Assembly: GCF_001425865.1 (NCBI RefSeq)
Contig: NZ_LMDS01000005.1
Location: 380,209-444,208 of the forward strand
Reading direction: 5' to 3'
Length of the DNA stretch: 64,000 bases
Source of the DNA: Rhizobacter sp. Root404
Lineage (GTDB): Bacteria; Pseudomonadota; Gammaproteobacteria; Burkholderiales; Burkholderiaceae_C
Position numbers and translations under genes: made by a program. The notes beneath the pieces are model-generated. The model did no database searches. It was not told the DNA's origin and saw nothing but the letters and a program-made list of their open reading frames with translations. Positions 1-6,846 of this stretch are shown one piece after another (position 1 is the stretch's first letter; every line of letters begins with the position of its first letter).

Positions 1-53
1 CCGGCACACAGCACCGCGGTGGCGGCGCACAAGGCGAAGACGATCTTGTCCAT
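1..53 (-). CDS. N-terminus of a small membrane protein, cut by window edge (possibly DUF5985)
   Basis: Only the first 17 codons are inside the window. They encode a hydrophobic start, MDKIVFALCAATAVLC, that reads as a signal peptide or first membrane helix. The ATG overlaps the TGA of the upstream minus-strand gene by one base (TGATG), so the two are probably translationally coupled. From memory of the family, small DUF5985 membrane proteins in Burkholderiales begin in a similar way, but 17 residues cannot decide this. Confidence 0.5.
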   Translation of the reverse strand, partial: MDKIVFALCAATAVLCA

Positions 54-457
54 CACGATCCCTTTCCGAACTTGAATGCATCCGAGAAACGCTGCGCGCT
101 GCGCTGCGTCGCGTCGTGGATCAGCCGGGTCACGCCGACGAGATCGCTGGTGTAGGCGCGCACGAGGCGGTCGATCATGGCGGCCATCGCCGGATCGGCC
201 GGCGCGTATTCGTGGCGGTCCTCGGCGTCGTGCGGCAGCTTGCGGACGATTCCCGCGACCGCCAGCGCCGTGATCAGCGCCTGCGCCGCCGACTCGCCGA
301 TGTAGAGCACGGCCGCCAGCGATGCCGCCGAGCGGGGGGCCCGCGGGGGCGCATGAAACTGCAGGATCGCCTCCAGGTAGGGCACCGAGGGGACGCTGGT
401 GAGGATGAAGCGACGCAGGTCGTCGCTCAACGGCTCGTGCATGGGCAGGGCGGCCAT
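53..457 (-). CDS. Winged-helix-like hypothetical protein
   Basis: A 134-residue soluble protein. The middle (about 40-90) has the alternation expected of a winged helix-turn-helix: a helix pair around SLAAVLYIGESAAQALITAL, then a turn and basic strand AGIVRKLPHD. A helical C-terminus ends in SDAFKFGKGS. The ATG at 457 is chosen as the first in-frame ATG, although GAAGGA touches it directly; ATG 442 (MHEPLSDD) is the alternative. It is coupled to the next minus-strand gene by a one-base overlap. A perfect inverted repeat lies 30-50 bases upstream and could be its operator. A regulatory role is inferred only from the fold pattern and position. Confidence 0.6.
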   Translation of the reverse strand: MAALPMHEPLSDDLRRFILTSVPSVPYLEAILQFHAPPRAPRSAASLAAVLYIGESAAQALITALAVAGIVRKLPHDAEDRHEYAPADPAMAAMIDRLVRAYTSDLVGVTRLIHDATQRSAQRFSDAFKFGKGS

Positions 458-486
458 TCCTTCGGCGGTCCGCGAGTTTTCAGGTA

Positions 487-506
487 ATACATTCTGCCAA
501 ATGTAT
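487..506. promoter_or_regulatory. Perfect inverted repeat, candidate operator
   Basis: ATACATT, six bases, AATGTAT: two exact 7-base half-sites in an AT-rich patch inside GC-rich DNA. It sits in the divergent gap between the winged-helix-like gene (minus) and mscS (plus). The dyad size suits a dimeric regulator. The neighbouring winged-helix-like protein is the obvious candidate binder, but this is inference. Confidence 0.45.
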
Positions 507-606
507 CGCGCGCACCGCGGGCCGCGGGACCGCCGTAACCCCATGCGGGGGTGCGGCATCGCGGGCGTGCGGCATGCGAGCGGCATGCGGATGCTACGGT
601 CGCGAC

Positions 607-1740
607 ATGGAGTCCTCGTCCTTTCTCGACTGGGCCGGCCACACGACAGTGGCCGGCGTTTCGCTTGCCAGCCTCGCGCTGGGCATTGGCGCGGCCATGC
701 TCGCGTATCTCCTGATGTCGCTGGCGCTGCGCGTCGCGCTGTCACGCCTCACCCGCGTCGCGGAACGCACCACGAACCGTGCCGAGGACATGCTGGTCGA
801 GGTGCTGGCCGGCACCAACCGCTGGCTGCTCGCGCTCGTCGCGATCCTGGTCGGCGTGGGCATGCTCGACCTGCCCGAGCGCTGGTCCTCGCGCGTGGGC
901 CAGTTGTGGTTCATCGCGCTGGCCCTGCAGGTCGCGCTGTGGGCCAACCGGTGCGTGTCGATCGGCCTGCGGCGCCATGCGCTGAAGCACGCCGCGACGC
1001 CGTCGGCCACGGTCGGCGCGGCCGCCACGCTCGTCTCGTGGGGCCTGCGCACGCTGCTGTGGGCGATCGTGCTGCTGGCGATGCTCTCCAATCTCGGCGT
1101 CAACATCACCGCGTTCATCGCGAGCCTGGGCGTCGGCGGCATCGCGGTCGCGCTGGCGGCGCAGAACATCCTCGGCGACCTGTTCGCCTCGGTCGCGATC
1201 GCGGCCGACAAGCCGTTCGAGGTCGGCGATTTCATCGTGCTCGGCAGTGTCGCCGGCACGGTGGAGCTGGTCGGCGTCAAGACCACGCGCATCCGCAGCC
1301 TCGGCGGCGAGCAGATCGTGGTGTCCAACACCGAGTTGCTCAAGCAGACGGTCAGCAACTACAAGCGCCTGCGCGAACGCCGCATCGTGTTCGGCTTCGG
1401 CGTCAGCTACGACACGAGTGCGGAGCAGGCCGAGGAGATCCCGCGCATCGTCCGGCGCCTGGTCGAGCAGAGCCCGCGCCTGCGTTTCGACCGCGCGCAT
1501 TTCAAGGGCTTCGGCGCCAGCTCGCTCGACTACGAGGTCGTCTACATCGTGCTCGACCCGGCCTACGGGGTCTACATGGACGAGCAGCAGCGCATCAACC
1601 TCGCGCTGATGCGCGAACTCGGCGAGCGCGGCATCGGCTTCGCGTTTCCGACGCAGACGCTGCACGTTGCGTCGCTGCCCCGCGGCGTGCGCGAGCTGCG
1701 GCCCGAGGACGGCGACGCGCGAGCCTGGCGCCGGGCCTAG
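607..1740 (+). CDS. MscS-family mechanosensitive ion channel
   Basis: 377 residues, small-conductance mechanosensitive channel family, inner membrane; it would release solutes on hypo-osmotic shock. Hydrophobic helices lie at about 20-45, 70-88, 98-118 and 138-165. The pore helix at about 168-192 carries the glycine/alanine-rich pattern SLGVGGIAVALAAQNILGD typical of MscS TM3. The beta domain follows (KPFEVGDFIVLGSVAGTVE), then an alpha/beta C-terminal cage (to about 365). ATG 607 is preferred over an upstream in-frame start because the extra residues are non-hydrophobic and low complexity. Its immediate neighbours suggest no partner. Confidence 0.93.
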   Translation: MESSSFLDWAGHTTVAGVSLASLALGIGAAMLAYLLMSLALRVALSRLTRVAERTTNRAEDMLVEVLAGTNRWLLALVAILVGVGMLDLPERWSSRVGQLWFIALALQVALWANRCVSIGLRRHALKHAATPSATVGAAATLVSWGLRTLLWAIVLLAMLSNLGVNITAFIASLGVGGIAVALAAQNILGDLFASVAIAADKPFEVGDFIVLGSVAGTVELVGVKTTRIRSLGGEQIVVSNTELLKQTVSNYKRLRERRIVFGFGVSYDTSAEQAEEIPRIVRRLVEQSPRLRFDRAHFKGFGASSLDYEVVYIVLDPAYGVYMDEQQRINLALMRELGERGIGFAFPTQTLHVASLPRGVRELRPEDGDARAWRRA

Positions 1741-1762
1741 CGCACGGGCCGCGCCGCCGGCC

Positions 1763-1915
1763 TCACAGCTCGCACAGCTTGCCCATCATCATGCCGCCGT
1801 CCAGGCAGCCCTTGTCGTCGATCTTCAGCACCATCGTGCCCTGGCTGCCGAGCAGCAGCGCGAGCGGGGCGGCGGCCAACAGCGTCGTGGTCCGGCGCAG
1901 GCTGGATCGGTTCAT
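1763..1915 (-). CDS. Small putative exported protein, 50 aa
   Basis: ATG 1915 is preceded by GGAGGT with a six-base spacer, a near-ideal ribosome binding site in a genome where many starts lack one. The protein opens with MNRSSLRRTTTLLAAAPLAL, a basic then hydrophobic stretch that looks like a signal sequence with a twin arginine. After it comes a short tail with two cysteines and a Met triplet (GCLDGGMMMGKLC). Family unknown. The strong start site argues for a real gene despite its size. It ends 22 bases from the MscS stop (convergent) and lies just downstream of a decayed gene. Confidence 0.6.
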   Translation of the reverse strand: MNRSSLRRTTTLLAAAPLALLLGSQGTMVLKIDDKGCLDGGMMMGKLCEL

Positions 1916-1940
1916 GTCATCACCTCCGTGGTTCGGTTGT

Positions 1941-2190
1941 TCACAGCGACGGCGCCTTGCCGTTCCTGGCGGCCTTGTCGACCTCCTGCGCGCGGCGGCG
2001 CTGGTCGAGCTGGGCCAGCCCCTGCTCGGTCGCGCCGATCAGCCGGTAGCCGAGCGCCTGGTCGACGATGCCGACCTGCAGTCGGTCGACCAGCTCGGGA
2101 TTGGTCTTCTGCGGGACCAGCACGGCCTGCACGACCACGCCGCATTCGGGCGTCACGTGCATGCTGCCGTTCGGGTCGCTGGTGCCGGAC
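1941..2190 (-). pseudogene. Unrecognised C-terminal gene fragment fused to chloroperoxidase remnant
   Basis: The last 75 or so codons read like genuine protein (from GSMHVTPECGVVV to the TGA at 1941-1943). There are balanced hydrophobic and charged residues and a final helix rich in Arg, Glu and Lys. No family is recognised. Upstream of about 2190 this frame turns into Ser/Thr-rich shadow sequence while another frame takes up a chloroperoxidase match, so the natural N-terminus is missing. An internal ATG at 2162 could still give a 73-residue product. Read as the 3' part of a gene joined by deletion to another gene's 5' part. Confidence 0.45.
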
Positions 2191-2316
2191 GACGCGGTAG
2201 CCGTGCCGGACGAAGAACAGCATCTGCGCGTCCCAGTCGTCCGAGGACAGCGGCCAGCCGTGGTGGAAGACGATGGGCTGCGCATCGCGCGGACCTCAGT
2301 CCTTGTAGAAGATCAG
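2170..2316 (-). pseudogene. Non-heme chloroperoxidase (alpha/beta hydrolase) N-terminal remnant
   Basis: Minus-strand translation gives IFYKD, an in-frame TGA (2298-2296), then GPRDAQPIVFHHGWPLSSDD and WDAQMLFFVRHGYRVV. This is the conserved N-terminal block of bacterial cofactor-free haloperoxidases, where the family has Trp at the stop position (YKDWG). The match dies after GYRVV where the family continues with HDRRGHGRS. The catalytic Ser, Asp and His region is absent and the normal start codon is gone. A TGG-to-TGA change plus loss of most of the gene makes it a dead fragment, squeezed between the DUF1615 gene and an unrelated fragment. Confidence 0.7.
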
Positions 2317-2322
2317 TCCCGG

Positions 2323-3435
2323 TCAGCCGCCCTTGGCGCGGCAGCGCTGGTAGCGCTCGTCGACGCGCCGCGCGAACCACTCGGTGGTCAGCGGGCGCGT
2401 GATCTTCGGGCTGTTCAGGCGGATGCGCGGCAGCAGGGCGCGCGCCACCGGCCGGCGCGCCGCGGCGTCGGCCAGCTCGAAGGTGCGGGTCCACACGCGC
2501 GTCTGCTCCAGCGCGAGCCGCGCCTCCTGCTCGAGCGCGCGGCGGATCTCGTCGTCCCGCACGCCCAGGCGCGGGCCGAGCGTACGCACCGCGGCCTCGG
2601 TGCTGCCCGGCCGGGCCGCGTCGCTGCCCGGCGCGATCAGGTCGCCATCGAGCTCGAGCGTGACGCCGGCGAGCGTGCCCACCGCGCTCTGGAACGCGGC
2701 GTTGCGGCTCGCGTACTGGCCGGCGTTGAAATCGGCGAAGCGGTAGATCGGCTGGTCGTAATGCGCCGGGTAGTCGAGCAGGTGGGCGATGCCGAAGTAG
2801 AGGCCACCGCGGCGCGAGAACACCTCGTCGCGGACCGAGCCGATCATCCGGTACGGGTACGGCCGCGCCTTCGCGTGCGCCTCCGCGAACTCGACGCTGA
2901 CCTGCATCGGCCCGCCGGTGCGCACCGGGTTGTAGCCGGCGAAGAAGCGCTGGCCGAGCGGCACCTGGGCGATGAAATCCTCGAACAGGTTGCTCAGCTC
3001 CTTCTCGCTGCGCGCCGCGCCGATGCGCTCGTTCCAGGTGCGGCTGTCGGGCGAGCGCAGGTTGAGCGCGGCCTGCACCAGCATCTGCGGCACGCCGGCG
3101 CGCTCGGCGCGGCGGTCGATCTCCTCGCGCGCGATCTTGCCGAGCCCCGGCACCTGCGGGTCGGCGCGGTAGGTCGATTCCTGCTCCGCGACGGCCAGCA
3201 CCGCGCAGATGTTGACCGGGCTCGGCTCGATGCGCAGCGCATCGAACGCGGCGTAGATGTCGACCGCCCAGCCCGGGCGATCCGGCACGCTCGCCGGCAG
3301 CAGCTCGGCGATGCGCGCGCGCACCTCCTCCGGGCGCGGCGGCACCGGGGCCGACGACGGCGCGGTGCCGCAGCCGGCGACGAGGGCGCTCGCGGCGACG
3401 ACGAGCGACGAGATCAGTGAACGCGGCAGGCCCAT
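2323..3435 (-). CDS. DUF1615 family lipoprotein
   Basis: 370 residues. The N-terminus is a lipoprotein signal with lipobox LVAGC (Cys22), so the mature protein is lipid-anchored to the envelope. The body matches the DUF1615 pattern as I know it: PSPVNICAVLAVAEQESTY near the start, the central RFFAGYNPVRTGGPMQVS, then YFGIAHLLDYPAHYDQPIYR. The early part (ICAVLAVAEQEST) is reminiscent of a lysozyme-like fold with a Glu, so a cell-wall role is possible but unproven. ATG 3435 is chosen because it places the lipobox correctly. Divergent from the DUF2189 gene. Confidence 0.85.
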   Translation of the reverse strand: MGLPRSLISSLVVAASALVAGCGTAPSSAPVPPRPEEVRARIAELLPASVPDRPGWAVDIYAAFDALRIEPSPVNICAVLAVAEQESTYRADPQVPGLGKIAREEIDRRAERAGVPQMLVQAALNLRSPDSRTWNERIGAARSEKELSNLFEDFIAQVPLGQRFFAGYNPVRTGGPMQVSVEFAEAHAKARPYPYRMIGSVRDEVFSRRGGLYFGIAHLLDYPAHYDQPIYRFADFNAGQYASRNAAFQSAVGTLAGVTLELDGDLIAPGSDAARPGSTEAAVRTLGPRLGVRDDEIRRALEQEARLALEQTRVWTRTFELADAAARRPVARALLPRIRLNSPKITRPLTTEWFARRVDERYQRCRAKGG

Positions 3436-3515
3436 GGCGCCAAGCGTAACCCGGCCGCCGCCTCGGGCAAGGCCCGATTGCACGCGCGCCGCAGCGGGTC
3501 AACGATGCCGCACCC

Positions 3516-4346
3516 ATGAACACGACCCTCCGACCCGACCCGGCACCGCTCGCCGACACCGCGGGCCCGGCCGCGGGCGCCGCCGACGCGGCCCGCGTCG
3601 ACGCCGCGCCGATCCGGCTCAACCCGCTCGCCGCGACGGCACCGTTTCAGTGGCTGAAGCTCGGCTGGCGCGATTTCACGCGGGCCCCGTTGCTCGGCTT
3701 GTTCTACGGCGCCTGCTTCGCGGCGATGGGCGGGCTGCTGATGCTGCTGTTCCGCCAGGCGCCGGCCTGGGTGCTGGCGCTGTCGGCCGGCTTCCTGCTG
3801 GTCGGGCCGTTCCTGTGCCTGGGGCTGTACGACACCAGCCGCCGCCTCGAGCGCGGCGAGCGCCCGCAGCTCGGCCGCTCGCTGGTGGCGTGGCGCACGC
3901 GCAGCGGCACGATGGCGATCTTCGGCGCGGTGCTGCTCGTGATCGAGATGCTGTGGGCGCGCGCGTCGCTCGTCGTATTCGCGCTCAGCTTCGACGGCAT
4001 GCCCGACTTCAAGGGCTCGCTGCTGGCGCTGCTCGACCCGCAGAACCTGACCTTCATCGTGGCCTACCTGATCGTCGGCGGCCTGTTCGCGACGCTGATC
4101 TTCGCCTGCAGCGTCGTCGCGATGCCGATGATCCTCGACCGCGAGACCGACGCGATCAGCGCCGGCATCACGAGCATCCGGCTGTGCTTGGCGCAGCCCG
4201 GGGTCATGCTGCTGTGGGGGCTGACGATCACCGCGATCGTCGTCGTCGCGCTGCTGCCGTGGTTTCTCGGCCTGCTGGTGGCGGCGCCGGTGCTCGGCCA
4301 CGCGTCGTGGCACGCGTATCGGGCGGCAGTGGCCAACGCCAACTAG
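3516..4346 (+). CDS. DUF2189 family integral membrane protein
   Basis: 276 residues. An Ala/Pro-rich cytoplasmic leader of about 45 residues is followed by six or so hydrophobic helices (about 60-80, 87-107, 130-155, 175-205, 225-250, 252-265). The motif WLKLGWRDFTRAPLLGLFYG just before the first helix and RETDAISAGITSIRLC in a late loop are characteristic of DUF2189. In some members the region lies beside cytochrome c oxidase assembly genes, but nothing of that sort is near here. Function unknown. The following YciI-like gene starts ten bases after the stop, suggesting co-transcription. Confidence 0.8.
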   Translation: MNTTLRPDPAPLADTAGPAAGAADAARVDAAPIRLNPLAATAPFQWLKLGWRDFTRAPLLGLFYGACFAAMGGLLMLLFRQAPAWVLALSAGFLLVGPFLCLGLYDTSRRLERGERPQLGRSLVAWRTRSGTMAIFGAVLLVIEMLWARASLVVFALSFDGMPDFKGSLLALLDPQNLTFIVAYLIVGGLFATLIFACSVVAMPMILDRETDAISAGITSIRLCLAQPGVMLLWGLTITAIVVVALLPWFLGLLVAAPVLGHASWHAYRAAVANAN

Positions 4347-4355
4347 TTGAATCGC

Positions 4356-4829
4356 ATGGTCAAGCTCCCGGTCCTGGTCGGCGGCGCGGCACTGTGGCTG
4401 CTGTGCCTGCACGCGGCCGCGCAAGCACCCACGGCGGAAAAGCCGCCCTACGACCCGGCGCTGGCCCGCGCCGTCGGCGCGGACGAGAACGGGATGCGGG
4501 CCTACGTGCTGGTCGTCCTGAAGACCGGGCCGAACAAGGTGCCGGCCGGGCCCGAACGCGATGCAATGTTCAAGGGCCATTTCGCCAACATGAGCCGCCT
4601 GTCGGCCGAGGGCAAGCTGGCCCTGGCCGGCCCCTTCGACGGTGTCGACGGCTGGCGCGGGCTGTTCATCCTGGCCGTCGCCGACATCGAGGAGGCCAGG
4701 CAGATCACCGCCACCGACCCGGTGATCGCCAGCGGCGAAATGGTCGCCGAGTTCCACAAGTACTACGGCTCAGCCGCGCTGATGCTCGTCAGCCGCGATC
4801 ACGACCGGGTGATGAAGAACCGCCGCTGA
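4356..4829 (+). CDS. Secreted YciI-like domain protein
   Basis: 157 residues. A signal peptide (MVKLPVLVGGAALWLLCLHAAA) precedes a single YciI-like ferredoxin-fold domain: AYVLVVLKTGP, then HFANMSRLSAEGKLALAGPF, then GLFILAVADIEEARQ. Most YciI proteins are cytoplasmic; a signal peptide is less usual but recurs in periplasmic YciI relatives. ATG 4356 is preferred; an in-frame TTG lies nine bases earlier. It follows the DUF2189 gene at ten bases. Catalytic function is not known. Confidence 0.72.
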   Translation: MVKLPVLVGGAALWLLCLHAAAQAPTAEKPPYDPALARAVGADENGMRAYVLVVLKTGPNKVPAGPERDAMFKGHFANMSRLSAEGKLALAGPFDGVDGWRGLFILAVADIEEARQITATDPVIASGEMVAEFHKYYGSAALMLVSRDHDRVMKNRR

Positions 4830-4899
4830 GACCGCGGCGGGCCGATTGGCGCGAGAATCCGCCGGGAGGTCGAGATGGACGCTCGGCTTCGACTGCGCC

Positions 4900-5463
4900 A
4901 TGTCCGATTTCGAACACCAGATCGTCACCATCGTGCTCGACAAGGGCCTGCTGGCGCTCGTCGTACTGCTGGCCGGCTACAAGCTCAACCAGGCGCTGGA
5001 GGGCCTGAAGAGCCGGCTGTCGCGCGAGCAGGAGTTCGCGCGGACCGTCAACACGGCCGTGGTCGACCTGACCAAGAAGCTCGCCGCCGGCAGTCACCTG
5101 ATCACCTGGATCGCCTGGTCCGCGACGCAGGACGACGATGCACTCGAGCGCGACGACTTCATCGCCTACGACCGCGACATGCGTGCACTGCTGAGCGACC
5201 TGGTGGGGCTGCAGGTGGCACTGGCTGCCGTCAGCCGCACACGCTGGGACGTGCTCTCGCCGTTCGCCCAGAGGATCTACGCGCTCGACGAGGAGATGGG
5301 CAAGGCGCGCGACCTGCACAAGACGGGCGACACCTGGAAGATCGCCCAGGCCCGGCTGATCCTGCGCGACTGCTACTTCCGCGCCATCGCTTTCGACGAG
5401 CAACTCAACGAGACGGCCATCGGCTTGCTCGAAACGACCAACGTCCAGACACCCGAACGCTGA
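4900..5463 (+). CDS. Hypothetical protein with one N-terminal membrane helix
   Basis: 187 residues. MSDFEHQIVTIVLDKGLLAL leads into a single hydrophobic helix (about 10-30), followed by a basic amphipathic stretch (KSRLSREQEF) and a largely helical soluble part with no motif I recognise. The shape, one anchor plus a helical cytoplasmic or periplasmic domain, suggests a scaffold or sensor-like protein, but no function can be assigned. ATG 4900 is chosen because the helix then begins near the N-terminus; an upstream in-frame start adds only an unstructured leader. It ends 11 bases before the convergent glutathione transferase gene. Confidence 0.6.
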   Translation: MSDFEHQIVTIVLDKGLLALVVLLAGYKLNQALEGLKSRLSREQEFARTVNTAVVDLTKKLAAGSHLITWIAWSATQDDDALERDDFIAYDRDMRALLSDLVGLQVALAAVSRTRWDVLSPFAQRIYALDEEMGKARDLHKTGDTWKIAQARLILRDCYFRAIAFDEQLNETAIGLLETTNVQTPER

Positions 5464-5474
5464 AGCGCGAGGGC

Positions 5475-6110
5475 TCAGGCCGCGCGGTAGACGCCGTCGC
5501 CGTGCGGCGCAGCGATGAACTCGGGCAGTTGCTCGGCCGCGCGCGTGTGCGCCTGCAGCAGCGGGTAGGCGCTCGCAGGCACCACCTCGGGCCGCACGGC
5601 CTGGATGAAGGTCCACACCACCGCGGTCGTCACACCCGCCTGGTCGATGGTCCCGCGCGCCGCCGCGAGCGGCTGGCGCGCCAGCTCCGCTTCCAGCAGA
5701 TCGCAGGCCGTGCGCAGCTGGCGGGTGATGCGATCGACCCACGGCTGGTGCAGCTTCTCGGCCGGACGCACGCCGTGCTCGTAGACGATCTGCACGCACT
5801 TCTCGCAGGCCGCGAGCGCGACGCCGAGCACGCGCAGCGCGTGTTGCCGCGCCGGCACGTCCGCGGGCATCAGGCTGCGGCGCGGGGCGGCCAGCGCCTC
5901 GGCGTAGTCGAGGATCAGCGTCGAGTCCATCAGCACCGTGCCGTCGTCGCAGACCAGCGTCGGCGCCTTCACGACCGGGTTGATCGCCTCGAATTCAGGG
6001 ACGCCGCGGAAGACCGAGATCGAGCGGTGCTCGAAGGGCAGGGCGAGCAGTTGCAGCGAGACCGCGACGCGGCGGACGTAGGGGGAGTCGAGCATGCCGA
6101 TGAGGTGCAT
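5475..6110 (-). CDS. Glutathione S-transferase family protein
   Basis: 211 residues, two-domain GST fold. The thioredoxin-like domain (1-78) starts MHLIGMLDSPYVRRVAVSLQ, with the Ser-Pro-Tyr that usually supplies the glutathione-activating Ser. It has the cis-Pro strand KAPTLVCDDG and the glutathione-binding loop LMDSTLILDY. The all-helical C-terminal domain runs to the end. Cytoplasmic conjugation or isomerisation of electrophiles is expected for the family; the substrate is not predictable. It is convergent with the preceding gene and divergent from marR, with about 210 bases between. Confidence 0.88.
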   Translation of the reverse strand: MHLIGMLDSPYVRRVAVSLQLLALPFEHRSISVFRGVPEFEAINPVVKAPTLVCDDGTVLMDSTLILDYAEALAAPRRSLMPADVPARQHALRVLGVALAACEKCVQIVYEHGVRPAEKLHQPWVDRITRQLRTACDLLEAELARQPLAAARGTIDQAGVTTAVVWTFIQAVRPEVVPASAYPLLQAHTRAAEQLPEFIAAPHGDGVYRAA

Positions 6111-6305
6111 GGTTCAGGCCTTCGAGCTTCGATGGCGATCATGCTACTTCCCGCGGTCCAATCCGGCACTGTGAGCCTTGCTCGGGTGCACCGCTGCGCG
6201 GGGCGGGGAGGCCCGTATGCAGCGAAAGCAGCCGACTTCCAATGCGCCGCGCGTTAGTCAACCAATGCTGCGATCAACCCCACTGCTTGACTTTGATCGA
6301 TATCA

Positions 6306-6317
6306 GTAGGAAACTAC
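6306..6317. promoter_or_regulatory. Operator-like palindrome at the marR start
   Basis: GTAG, GAAA, CTAC: a 4+4+4 dyad ending four bases before the marR ATG. The same motif, read on the other strand as GTAGGAAGCTAC, occurs twice just before the next gene. A TTGACT box at 6287-6292 could be the -35 element, which would place the dyad over the -10 region. Position suggests autorepression by the MarR protein. Confidence 0.55.
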
Positions 6318-6321
6318 CAAC

Positions 6322-6744
6322 ATGTCGCATCCCACCCTCGAACTCAAGCGCGCCTACTTGGCGATGCGCCGCGCCGTGGAGCAGACGGTCAAGCCGTTCG
6401 ATGTCACCGGCGCGCAGTTCGACGTCTTGCAGTTCCTGCTGCACGGCGACGGCATGGAGCACCGAGAACTGCAGCGCCGCCTCTCGGTGACCTCGCCAAC
6501 GCTCACCAACATCCTCGACGGGATGGTCAAGGAAGGGCATGTGGTGCGGCATGCAGACCCGCACGACGGGCGCGTCAAGCGCCTGTATCTGGGACAGGCG
6601 GCTCGCAAGCTGGTCTCGTCGCAGGCTTTCTGCGACACCGGCGACGCGCTGGTCTCCAAGATGTTCCAGGGCTTCACAGAAAAGGAACGCCAGGAGTTCC
6701 TGCGCGCCCTGAGTCGCATCGAGTCCAACCTCGACGGCGGCTAA
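6322..6744 (+). CDS. MarR-family transcriptional regulator
   Basis: 140 residues, the usual MarR size. Helical dimerisation elements flank a winged helix: recognition region HRELQRRLSVTSPTLTNILD (about 50-70), wing HVVRHADPHDGRVKRLYLG with the conserved DxR pattern, then C-terminal helices (EKERQEFLRALSRIE). MarR proteins are dimeric repressors usually released by phenolic or lipophilic ligands or by oxidation. Repeated GTAG-N4-CTAC sites sit at its own start and before the downstream gene, so it probably controls itself and the DoxX/SMP-30 gene. The ligand is unknown. Confidence 0.88.
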   Translation: MSHPTLELKRAYLAMRRAVEQTVKPFDVTGAQFDVLQFLLHGDGMEHRELQRRLSVTSPTLTNILDGMVKEGHVVRHADPHDGRVKRLYLGQAARKLVSSQAFCDTGDALVSKMFQGFTEKERQEFLRALSRIESNLDGG

Positions 6745-6785
6745 TCTCTAATCAGTTTCACCCAGGCACTTTCACGCCCGCATCG

Positions 6786-6835
6786 GTAGCTTCCTACCTC
6801 TTGGCACCCTCACGTCCTCTTCGTTAGCTTCCTAC
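6786..6835. promoter_or_regulatory. Two operator-like dyads before the DoxX/SMP-30 gene
   Basis: GTAGCTTCCTAC (6786-6797) and TTAGCTTCCTAC (6824-6835) are near-copies, in reverse orientation, of the dyad at the marR start. Their centres are 38 bases apart, close to a whole number of helical turns. TTGGCA (6801-6806) could be a -35 box, with the second dyad lying over the -10 position 17 bases later. AGGAG at 6836-6840 follows as ribosome binding site. Confidence 0.6.
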
Positions 6836-6846
6836 AGGAGTTCCTC

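Noticed and set aside
2296..2298. In-frame TGA in the chloroperoxidase remnant as a selenocysteine codon
   Set aside because: The family has Trp there, no selenocysteine insertion hairpin is evident and the rest of the gene is missing.
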